6,364 nucleotides of DNA from Christensenellaceae bacterium. GTDB taxonomy: Bacteria; Bacillota; Clostridia; Christensenellales; Borkfalkiaceae. Position 1 is the first letter of the stretch. Each line of letters starts with the position of its first letter. The notes beneath the pieces are model-generated. The model did no database searches and was not told where the DNA came from. It worked only from the letters and a program-made list of their open reading frames with translations. Position numbers and translations under genes: made by a program. The DNA lies in contig JAEDMA010000078.1 in NCBI GenBank assembly GCA_016295005.1, positions 1 to 6,364 of the forward strand, in the 5' to 3' direction. Shown here one piece after another: positions 1 through 5,599 of this stretch.

Positions 1-234
1 GAATACGTGCCGAGTGACCCCGTAGAAGCGATGAAATTACATAACAAAATATGGACGCTGGGCGTCAGAACGGCAATCGCCAACGGCGGCGTGGTAAACG
101 ACCACCACGGCGTAGGAATCAAACTCGGAAGACTTATGAAAGAGCAGTACGGACCCGCCATGCAGGTATTCGAAGGGTTAAAGAAATCGCTCGATCCGAA
201 CGGAATAATGAACCCGTTCAAGTTAGGTTTATAA
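1..234 (+). CDS. FAD-linked oxidase (GlcD/AGPS family), C-terminal fragment
   Basis: Only the last 77 codons are present; the gene enters from the left edge in frame 1 and ends at TAA (232-234). The GTG at position 7 is an internal Val, not a start. The fragment matches the C-terminal cap domain of VAO-fold flavoenzymes such as GlcD, D-lactate dehydrogenase and alkyl-DHAP synthase. It has the motif GGVVNDHHGVGIK (near bases 85-123), corresponding to the family's GGxxxxHHG(V/I)G or GEHGIG block, and the usual ending KKSLDPNGIMNPFKLG (where relatives have DPnxIlNPGK). The HHGVG form is closer to the alkyl-DHAP synthase branch than to the GEHG form of GlcD. Such enzymes oxidise 2-hydroxy acids or related alcohols on FAD. 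The next gene encodes a GlcF-like Fe-S protein and ETF genes lie downstream, so this is probably the catalytic subunit of an ETF-linked dehydrogenase. The substrate is unknown because the substrate and FAD domains lie outside the window. Confidence 0.85.
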   Translation, partial: EYVPSDPVEAMKLHNKIWTLGVRTAIANGGVVNDHHGVGIKLGRLMKEQYGPAMQVFEGLKKSLDPNGIMNPFKLGL

Positions 235-253
235 GGAGAAAAGAGAAATGAAT
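232..253 (+). repeat. Gene-junction motif, copy 1 (stop-RBS-start)
   Basis: Stop codon, AAGGAG and the start ATG of the Fe-S gene lie in 22 bases that recur at 1331-1352 before iolB with one mismatch (position 13: A here, G there). The stop codon TAA overlaps the ribosome binding site, giving compact coupling. Confidence 0.6.
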
Positions 254-1333
254 ATAACCGAAAAGGCTAAAAAAATAGCGGATAGTTGCAGATTTTGTTG
301 GATGTGCCGTCACGTATGCCCGGTAGGCAACGCCACGGGTCAGGAAAGGAACACCGCGAGAGCGAGAGCGCTTGCGGTATCTTTGGTAAGCCGCGGAGCG
401 GAAAAGATAGACGAAATAATAGATAACGTATACGAATGTACCCTTTGCGGAGCGTGTACGAATAACTGCGTAACGGGTTGGGATCCTAAAGTATTTATAC
501 AGGAAGTAAAAACCGACGCTGTGTTGAACGGCGTAATTCCCGCATACGTAAACGATATGCTCGATAAATACGAAAAGACGGGCAACGTATACGGCGAAAG
601 CGTAAAAGAAGAAATTAAGGTATTGCTAAATAAAGAAAAAACTGATATACTGTTTTTTGCAGGCAGCGACGCAATATATAAAAGTCCCGAAAGCGTTATA
701 ACCGCGGCAAACTTATTGAAAAAAGCGGGCGTAAACTTCACGATAGACGGAAATGTAATAGATAGCGGAAACGCGATGTGGTTTTTAACGGGGAAAACGG
801 AAGAAACTCTCACCGCGGCAAAAAACGCCGCCGCAGAAATGAACGGATATAAAACGGTAATAGTGTACGACCCCGTAGACTTAAAACTTATACGTCACGA
901 ATATAAGGAATGGGGAATAGAAGTCACGGCGACGGTAAAAGGGTTTAACGAATACTTAAAAGAACTCATAGAGAGCGGAAAGTTAAAAGTTAAAAACGGC
1001 GGCAAAGAATATACTTTGCAGGATAACTACGCTTACGCCCGCGATCTTGACGACGAAACGACGGCAAGAGAAATAATAGCGAAAGTAGGCGTAAATAAAG
1101 AAATGCTGTTAAAGGGTAAAGAAGCCAACGTCGCCGGAAACCTTATAATGAACGAATATATGCCGGACGTACAGACGAGAATCGCTCGTGACAGATGGGT
1201 AAACGCGGCGAATATGGGTTGCAGAACGATAGTAACCGAAAATCCCGCGGAATACGAAATGCTTAAAAAGACCGCGCCCGAAGGGTACGAAGTAAAAACC
1301 GTCGAAAGAATAGTGACGGAAAACCTAATTTAA
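248..1333 (+). CDS. GlcF-like (Fe-S)-binding oxidoreductase subunit with degenerate CCG domains
   Basis: 361 aa, cytoplasmic, no signal peptide or membrane segment. The ATG follows AAGGAG (233-238) by nine bases. Residues 14-24 (CRFCWMCRHVC, then P) and 64-74 (CTLCGACTNNC) are two classic CxxCxxCxxxC motifs binding two 4Fe-4S clusters, as in GlcF, LutA-type and heterodisulfide reductase-like subunits. From about residue 133 the fold of the CCG (DUF224) domains is still recognisable: FFAGSDAIYKSP where relatives have FxGCxxxY, then VIDSGNAMW in place of a CCG motif, then VIVYDPVDL in place of CxxC. The second repeat (to about residue 345) is likewise cysteine-free except C325. Of nine cysteines, eight belong to the ferredoxin-like domain. 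It probably relays electrons between the upstream FAD-linked oxidase and ETF or another carrier, while the C-terminal cluster site of the family appears lost. The family assignment is firm; the role is inferred from neighbours. Confidence 0.88.
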   Translation: MNITEKAKKIADSCRFCWMCRHVCPVGNATGQERNTARARALAVSLVSRGAEKIDEIIDNVYECTLCGACTNNCVTGWDPKVFIQEVKTDAVLNGVIPAYVNDMLDKYEKTGNVYGESVKEEIKVLLNKEKTDILFFAGSDAIYKSPESVITAANLLKKAGVNFTIDGNVIDSGNAMWFLTGKTEETLTAAKNAAAEMNGYKTVIVYDPVDLKLIRHEYKEWGIEVTATVKGFNEYLKELIESGKLKVKNGGKEYTLQDNYAYARDLDDETTAREIIAKVGVNKEMLLKGKEANVAGNLIMNEYMPDVQTRIARDRWVNAANMGCRTIVTENPAEYEMLKKTAPEGYEVKTVERIVTENLI

Positions 1334-1352
1334 GGAGAAAAGGGAAATGAAT
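1331..1352 (+). repeat. Gene-junction motif, copy 2 (stop-RBS-start)
   Basis: Second copy of the junction found at 232-253, 21 of 22 bases identical, spanning the TAA of the Fe-S gene, AAGGAG (1332-1337), an A/G-rich spacer of nine bases and the ATG-AAT start of iolB. It could be convergent selection for a strong ribosome binding site or a copied junction. Confidence 0.6.
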
Positions 1353-2138
1353 CTTAAAAAAAGTTACGTTGAAAAGTACGGATACGAAAGGGTAGTAACG
1401 AACAGAAACAGTCCGCTTTGCTACTTGGAAACGGATATGCTCAAACTTCGCGACGGAACGAGCGCGAAGATAGACGAAAAGGGCAAAGAATTCGCTCTTA
1501 TCGTGTTAAACGGCAGCATTACCGTAACGGGTAAAGACTTTAAATTTGAAAAAGTAGGCGTAAGAAAGACGGTTTTCGACGGCGTAGGCGAAGCGGTTTA
1601 CGTCGGAAAAGACGAAGAATTCACCGTAACGGCAACGGGCGGCGACGCTAAAGTTTGTATAGCCAAAGCGCCTGCCGAAAAATATATAAAAGCGCAGGTA
1701 ATAAGGACCGCCGATATAAAAACCAAAGAACTCGGCAAAGGCGCGTATAAAAGAATCGCGTCTTTCAACGTAGCGGAAAACGCCGAAGCGAATCTTTTGT
1801 ATATAGGAGAATTCTGGGTAGAAGACGGCAACTGGGCAAGTTATCCGCCGCATAAACACGATATAGAAGATATGCCCGTCGAAGGCTTTTTAGATGAAAT
1901 ATACTATTTCGAATTCGATAAACCGCAAGGCTTCGGCGTTCAGATGGTATACAGTAAAGAAGGGGATATCAACGAAGCGTATAAAGTAAAAACAGGAGAT
2001 TCGGTCGAAGTACCCAAAGGTTATCACCCGTTTTCCGTCGCCCCGGGCTATAAAAACTATTGCTTGTGGATAATGGCGGGCAAAAACAGGGGAATATTCT
2101 GTACTCCCGAAGAAGAACATAAGTGGATGAATAAATAA
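1347..2138 (+). CDS. iolB: IolB-family protein (5-deoxy-glucuronate isomerase-like)
   Basis: 263 aa, close to the usual length of about 270 aa for IolB. IolB converts 5-deoxy-D-glucuronate to 2-deoxy-5-keto-D-gluconate in myo-inositol catabolism and is a metal-binding bicupin. The C-terminal cupin carries the family blocks in order: NWASYPPHKHD with H169 and H171, LDEIYYFEF with E184, GFGVQMVY, GDSVEVPKGYHP with H227, and PGYKNYCLWIMAG. H169, H171, E184 and H227 fit the metal ligands expected for the family. The N-terminal half is less conserved. The start is set by an AAGGAG site (1332-1337) overlapping the stop of the previous gene. No other inositol gene (iolC, iolD, iolE, iolG) is visible, and the nearby kinase is of the FGGY type, not a PfkB-type IolC. 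The protein may therefore isomerise a related deoxy-uronate or hexuronate rather than the classical substrate. The family call is confident; the exact substrate is not. Confidence 0.85.
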   Translation: MNLKKSYVEKYGYERVVTNRNSPLCYLETDMLKLRDGTSAKIDEKGKEFALIVLNGSITVTGKDFKFEKVGVRKTVFDGVGEAVYVGKDEEFTVTATGGDAKVCIAKAPAEKYIKAQVIRTADIKTKELGKGAYKRIASFNVAENAEANLLYIGEFWVEDGNWASYPPHKHDIEDMPVEGFLDEIYYFEFDKPQGFGVQMVYSKEGDINEAYKVKTGDSVEVPKGYHPFSVAPGYKNYCLWIMAGKNRGIFCTPEEEHKWMNK

Positions 2139-2150
2139 GCGGGATAAACG

Positions 2151-2762
2151 ATGAAAATATATACGATACACGATAAAGAGTTTTTGCAATACGGCGAAGA
2201 AGTCGACTGTCCGTTTTTCGGGATGTTTATAGAGAAAGCGAAGGGTATAGCCGTTCCGGAAAGCGGTTGTTCTTATATGGCGGGCGTTCCGGCATTCGAA
2301 ACGGAAGAAGCCTTAACGTATTATCGTAAAGCGTTCGGCGATATGGACGTGCAAATCGGTTATTGCTGGGGGCGTAACGATACGCTTAACGCTTTGGAGT
2401 GGCATAAATCGTCGGAAATTCATTGTGCTCTGGAAGATATGATATTGCTTTTGGGCGATAGACGGGAAATGACTGACGGAATATTCGACACGAAGAATAT
2501 TAAAGCGTTTTTGGTTAAGAAAGGCGAGTCCGTGGAAATTTATCAGACCACGTTGCATTTTTGTCCGACGTTGCCGGGTAACGGGGTGTTTAAGAACGTG
2601 GTAATTCTGCCGCGCGGAACGAATACGCCTCTTACGGCGGCGAGCGAAGATAAAAAACTTGTAGCGCGCAACAAATGGTTGATATGCCATAAAGAAAGCA
2701 AAAAACACGTAGAATCGGGCAAAGTAATCGGAATTATCGGCGAAAACATAGTGGTAAAATAG
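2151..2762 (+). CDS. DUF4867 family protein, cupin-like, function unknown
   Basis: 203 aa, soluble. I recognise the pattern of the DUF4867 family: VQIGYCWGRNDTLNALEWHK (about 67-86) followed by SSEIHCALEDMILLLG, then AFLVKKGESVEIYQTTLHFCP (about 119-139), then VVILPRGTNTPL and NKWLICH near the C-terminus. The arrangement resembles a small cupin: H85 and E89 in the first block (HxxxE) and H136 in the second could form a metal site, but this is inference. No biochemical role is known to me. The position between an IolB-like isomerase and an FGGY kinase, 12 bases after the former and 13 before the latter, suggests a sugar-handling role such as an isomerase, epimerase or mutarotase. The upstream region (AAGCGGGATAAACG) is a weak ribosome binding site, so translation may depend on coupling with the preceding gene. 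Confidence 0.78.
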   Translation: MKIYTIHDKEFLQYGEEVDCPFFGMFIEKAKGIAVPESGCSYMAGVPAFETEEALTYYRKAFGDMDVQIGYCWGRNDTLNALEWHKSSEIHCALEDMILLLGDRREMTDGIFDTKNIKAFLVKKGESVEIYQTTLHFCPTLPGNGVFKNVVILPRGTNTPLTAASEDKKLVARNKWLICHKESKKHVESGKVIGIIGENIVVK

Positions 2763-2775
2763 AGCGGGTGAAGGC

Positions 2776-4236
2776 ATGTACGTATTAGGCGTGGATTTCG
2801 GCGGCGGAGCGAGTAAAGCGACGCTGTTAGAAGAAACGGGAAAAGTCGTCGCTACGGCGACGAGCGAATATAAAACGATAACGGTAGGCGAAAACGGCAG
2901 GGAACAGAATCCCGAAGACTGGTATAACGCCACGAAAGAAAATATTCGCGCCGTAATAAATAAATCGAAAATAAACGGAAAAGAGATAGCCGCGTTGTGT
3001 TTCGATGCGGCGACCCATACCGCCGTTTTAACCGACGAGAACGGAAAACCTGTAATGAATTCCGTGTACTGGACGGACACGCGCTCGGTAAAAGAGAAGA
3101 AGTATCTCGAAGAAAATTACGGTAAAGAGATATTTCGTAAATTCAAACATAACGTAGACACTATCTGGACGTTGCCGCAACTTATGTGGGTGAAAGAGAA
3201 TAAACCCGAAGAGTGGAAAAGGGTAAAACGGATAACCTTTGCAAAAGACTACGTTCGTGGAAAGTTCACGGGCGACTTCGTAACCGACTATATCGAAGCG
3301 GAAGGCAGCATGCTTTTCGATTACGATACCATGCGCTGGGACGAAAAGTTTATTAGCCTTATAGGGATAACGGAAGAAAACCTGCCGAAAATAGTAACGC
3401 CGTTAACGGTAACGGGAAAGGTAAAGAAAGAAATCGCGGAAGAATTCGGCTTTGACGAAAACGTAAAAGTCATTTGCGGCGCGACCGATACCGCAATGGA
3501 AGTTTTTGCGGCGGGGGCGATAAAAAAGGGTCAGACTACGTTAAAACTTGCCACCGCGGGAAGAATCTGCGTGGTAAACGATAAACTTGCGCCCGATAAA
3601 AACGTAATCAACTATTCGCACGTGATAAAGGGGTTGTACTATCCCGGCACCGCGACGAAGTCTTGCGCTGCGTCATTAAGGTGGTTTCGCGACGCGTTTG
3701 GTGGCGATTACGCGGAATACGACGAAGAAGCGAAAAAAATCCCCGTCGGAAGCGACGGACTTATATTTCACCCCTATTTAAGCGGCGAACTGACGCCGTA
3801 CGCCAACCCCATGTTAAAGGGGAGTTTTACGGGAATCACGGGGGCGCACACGAAAGGTCATTTCGCAAGAGCGGTAATGGAAGGCGTGGCGATGTCGATG
3901 AAAGACTGTAAAGATTATCTTGACGGGCTCGGCGTAAAAATAGAGAGCGCGTTCATAATCGGGGGCGGAGCGAAAAGCGACGTGTGGAGCGGAATGATAG
4001 CAGACGCGTTGCAGATAAAACTCGTAAAGACGGAAAATAACGACAGTTCGTTCGGTTCCGCAATGCTTGCGGGTATAGCCGCGGGCTTTTTCAAAGATCC
4101 CGAAGAAGCGATAGAAAAGTGTTCGGTAAAAACGGGCGAAATTCTGCCCGATAAAGAACGCGGAGAAAAATACGCGAAACTTTTTATCAGGTATAAAAAA
4201 ATTCAGAAGGCGTTAGAAGAGATATATAATGCTTAA
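2776..4236 (+). CDS. FGGY-family carbohydrate kinase (xylulokinase-like)
   Basis: 486 aa, full length for the family (about 480-520). It phosphorylates a sugar or ketose with ATP in the cytoplasm. The N-terminal ASKHA phosphate loop is GVDFGGGASKATLLE (D7, K14). FDAATHTAVLTD (76-87) occupies the place of the substrate-binding GQMHG segment, with H81 matching the conserved His. WTDTRS and DTIWTLPQLMWVKEN match FGGY signature 1, and D238 in CGATDTAMEVFAAGA is the expected catalytic base. GSFTGITGAHTKGHFARAVM (349-368) matches FGGY signature 2. FIIGGGAKSDVW (about 393-404) plus SSFGSAMLAGIAAG form the adenosine-binding part. The substrate segment around residue 80 is unlike standard xylulokinase (ATH for QMH), so the substrate may differ from xylulose. 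The last eight bases overlap the start of etfB, indicating translational coupling. The ATG follows GGGTGAAGG. Confidence 0.95.
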   Translation: MYVLGVDFGGGASKATLLEETGKVVATATSEYKTITVGENGREQNPEDWYNATKENIRAVINKSKINGKEIAALCFDAATHTAVLTDENGKPVMNSVYWTDTRSVKEKKYLEENYGKEIFRKFKHNVDTIWTLPQLMWVKENKPEEWKRVKRITFAKDYVRGKFTGDFVTDYIEAEGSMLFDYDTMRWDEKFISLIGITEENLPKIVTPLTVTGKVKKEIAEEFGFDENVKVICGATDTAMEVFAAGAIKKGQTTLKLATAGRICVVNDKLAPDKNVINYSHVIKGLYYPGTATKSCAASLRWFRDAFGGDYAEYDEEAKKIPVGSDGLIFHPYLSGELTPYANPMLKGSFTGITGAHTKGHFARAVMEGVAMSMKDCKDYLDGLGVKIESAFIIGGGAKSDVWSGMIADALQIKLVKTENNDSSFGSAMLAGIAAGFFKDPEEAIEKCSVKTGEILPDKERGEKYAKLFIRYKKIQKALEEIYNA

Positions 4237-4804
4237 AATCGCGGTGGCAGTAAAATTTTATAAAGGAGAAATCAGCCCGTTCGACGCGTCCGCGCTCGAA
4301 TGGGCTCTTTCGGAAAAAAACGCCGAAGTCACGGTAATAAGCATGTCGCCTATAACGATGACGCCGCAAGCGGAATATATAACGCGGCTTGGCGCGGATT
4401 TTATACTCGTAAGCGATAAAGCGCTCATAGGGAGCGACACTCTCGTCACGTCGAAAGTATTAGCCGAAACGATAAAGCGTATCTCGCCCGATATAGTGTA
4501 TTGCGGACGGCAAAGCGTAGACGGCGATACGGCGCAGGTACCTGCGGAGATATCCGAACTCATCGGGTATGATTTTATTCCGTACGCCATGGAAAAGACG
4601 GAAAACACCGTAAAAACAAGGTATGGCGAAAAGGAAATAACGGGTAAAACCGTAATCTCGTGGGAAAAGACGAAAACTTTAAGGGCGGCGTCAATCCGCT
4701 CGAAAAAAAGAGAAGTCAAAGCAATCGGCATAAAAGAATTAGGGTTAAAAGAAACGGAAACGGGCATTATCGGTTCGCACACGAAAGTAATAAAAACGTT
4801 CTAA
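4229..4804 (+). CDS. etfB: Electron transfer flavoprotein beta subunit, compact form, ending at an in-frame TAA
   Basis: 191 aa against the usual 250-260. ETF beta pairs with ETF alpha to carry electrons from flavin dehydrogenases; some anaerobic ETFs bifurcate electrons. Family blocks are clear: MLKIAVAVKFY, then SPFDASALEWAL (the NPxDxxAlE block), SDKALIGSDTLVTSKVLAE (the GADTxATS block), and the nucleotide-binding block CGRQSVDGDTAQVPAEISEL (92-111). It ends ELGLKETETGIIGSHTKVIK-TF, which matches the SPTxV..tF block just before the C-terminal arm of normal ETF beta. The N-terminal loop between strand 1 and the NPxD block is shortened by some 15-25 residues, and the middle is also trimmed. 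The C-terminal arm is missing from this frame, but the in-frame sequence after the TAA looks like it (see the next entry). The ATG overlaps the kinase stop (ATGCTTAA), so translation is probably coupled. Confidence 0.9.
   Translation: MLKIAVAVKFYKGEISPFDASALEWALSEKNAEVTVISMSPITMTPQAEYITRLGADFILVSDKALIGSDTLVTSKVLAETIKRISPDIVYCGRQSVDGDTAQVPAEISELIGYDFIPYAMEKTENTVKTRYGEKEITGKTVISWEKTKTLRAASIRSKKREVKAIGIKELGLKETETGIIGSHTKVIKTF
4802..4804 (+). other. In-frame TAA separating the ETF beta and ETF alpha coding regions
   Basis: The TAA closes the beta frame, but the next 264 codons in exactly the same frame are open to TGA (5597-5599). Decoding across it gives ...HTKVIKTF-stop-SERGKRRCKFID..., and the post-stop residues look like the basic C-terminal arm that normally follows the SPTKV..TF block of ETF beta. 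One substitution (for example CAA to TAA) would account for it. TAA ends other genes here normally, so a genome-wide reassignment is excluded. Candidate causes are a nonsense mutation, a sequence error or local readthrough. Confidence 0.6.
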
Positions 4805-5599
4805 TCGGAAAGAGGCAAACGCAGGTGCAAATTTATAGATAAAAGCCGCCTTTACGAAGAGATAGAGAAAGCGAAAAATAAAAAAACGACGACGGAAGAA
4901 ATAAAAAAGGGCGGCAAAAAATTAAAACGAGCGGTAATCGTAGGGGAAGGGTTAAACGAGTTCGGCGAAGAAATATCGGAAGAAATCGTAAGAATTCCCG
5001 CCGAAAATAAAACCCCTTCTGAAATTGCCGAAAAAATAAAAGAACTCAAAATAAAAAACGTTTTTTTTAAGAGCGACCCCTGTAATCGGGTTCTCGCGCC
5101 GAAAGTCGCGGCGATACTAAACGCGGGGCTGTGCGCCGACTGCGTGAACGCGGAAACGGACGGCGAAAAAACTTTCGTGTATAGACCGGCCGCAGAAGGG
5201 AAAATAATCGCCAAAATAGAGAGCGAAAGCGAATATTTTTTAGCGACCATGCGGGAAAACGGCAATAAAAGCGACGATATAGTAATAGGCGTCGGTTACG
5301 GCGCGAAAGACAGCCTTAAAAAAATAGAAGAAGCGGCGAAGAAACTAAACGCCGCGATAGTGGGAACGCGTAAAGCGGTAGATTGCGGAATACTGCCGTA
5401 CGAATCGCAGGTAGGCTTAACGGGAAAGACGATAAATCCGAAAGTTTATATAGCGATAGGAATTAGCGGAGCGATACAACATATAACGGGTATAGAGCAA
5501 TCGGAAACGGTTATAGCGATAAATTGCGAAAAAAACGCGGAGATATTCGAATATGCGGATATCGGCGTAAAGGAGAAAATAGAAGATGTTGAATTATGA
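4805..5599 (+). CDS. etfA: Electron transfer flavoprotein alpha subunit region, no canonical start codon (probable C-terminal part of an EtfB-EtfA fusion)
   Basis: 264 open codons in the frame of etfB, ending at TGA. ETF alpha holds the stable FAD of the heterodimer. The alpha-type N domain is short: KRAVIVGEG, then NRVLAPKVAAILNAGLCADC (5084-5143) and RPAAEGKIIAKI (from 5183). The C-terminal FAD domain is classical: VDCGILPYESQVGLTGKT and GISGAIQHITGIEQSETVIA. The tail after the IF..AD..V block (IFEYADIGVKEK) is truncated compared with relatives (usual total 310-340 aa). The first ATG/GTG/TTG/CTG in frame is CTG 5129, then GTG 5144; both lie inside the conserved domain and would delete the N domain, so neither is a believable start. 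Upstream, the sequence is a basic, arm-like segment followed by a Lys-rich linker (about 4835-4945). An ATA at 4835, seven bases after AGGTG, is the only plausible independent start (254 aa). I favour a fused or interrupted EtfBA reading. Confidence 0.82.
   Translation, partial: SERGKRRCKFIDKSRLYEEIEKAKNKKTTTEEIKKGGKKLKRAVIVGEGLNEFGEEISEEIVRIPAENKTPSEIAEKIKELKIKNVFFKSDPCNRVLAPKVAAILNAGLCADCVNAETDGEKTFVYRPAAEGKIIAKIESESEYFLATMRENGNKSDDIVIGVGYGAKDSLKKIEEAAKKLNAAIVGTRKAVDCGILPYESQVGLTGKTINPKVYIAIGISGAIQHITGIEQSETVIAINCEKNAEIFEYADIGVKEKIEDVEL
4811..4837 (+). promoter_or_regulatory. Ambiguous ribosome-binding region before etfA
   Basis: Two ribosome-binding readings overlap here. AGAGG (4811-4815) sits nine bases before GTG 4825, but that GTG is in another frame and reaches a stop (TAA 4840-4842) after five codons. 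AGGTG (4823-4827) sits seven bases before ATA 4835, which is in the etfA frame but is a very rare start codon. Either may be chance in purine-rich sequence. Neither gives a conventional etfA start. Confidence 0.3.
5570..5575 (+). promoter_or_regulatory. Ribosome binding site of the FucI-like gene, inside etfA
   Basis: AAGGAG lies ten bases before ATG 5586, within the last codons of the ETF alpha region. It is the same AAGGAG type used before the Fe-S and iolB genes and supports ATG 5586 as the start. The genes overlap by 14 bases (5586-5599), so coupling with etfA translation is likely. Confidence 0.75.

Noticed and set aside
2313..3080. Long antisense open frame (255 codons)
   Set aside because: It runs across the DUF4867/kinase junction opposite two well-supported genes, has Phe/Ser/Tyr-rich low-quality composition and no recognisable domain; it is a by-product of purine-rich coding on the plus strand.
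3663..3911. Plus-strand alternative-frame ORF inside the kinase gene
   Set aside because: Arg-rich translation in a shifted frame of a well-conserved FGGY region; no ribosome binding site or homology signal.
4258..4782. Antisense open frame opposite etfB (174 codons), with similar ones at 340-813, 1506-1859 and 4852-5265
   Set aside because: All lie opposite genes with clear protein-family motifs and show no motifs of their own.
4802..4804. Genome-wide reassignment of TAA as a sense codon
   Set aside because: TAA ends the oxidase, Fe-S, iolB and kinase genes at places consistent with the usual family ends, so TAA is a normal stop here.
4660..4842. Small ORF ending KRQTQVQIYR that contains GTG 4825
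   Set aside because: It is a shifted frame of etfB; its only interest is that GTG 4825 has a good ribosome binding site, which is recorded in the etfA start discussion.
5061..5068. Run of eight T as a frameshift or slippage site in etfA
   Set aside because: ETF alpha homology continues in the same frame on both sides, so there is no sign of a frame change.
5144..5599. etfA as a 151-aa gene starting at GTG 5144
   Set aside because: The upstream in-frame sequence encodes conserved ETF alpha residues (for example LAPKVAAILNAGL), so this start would cut into the domain.
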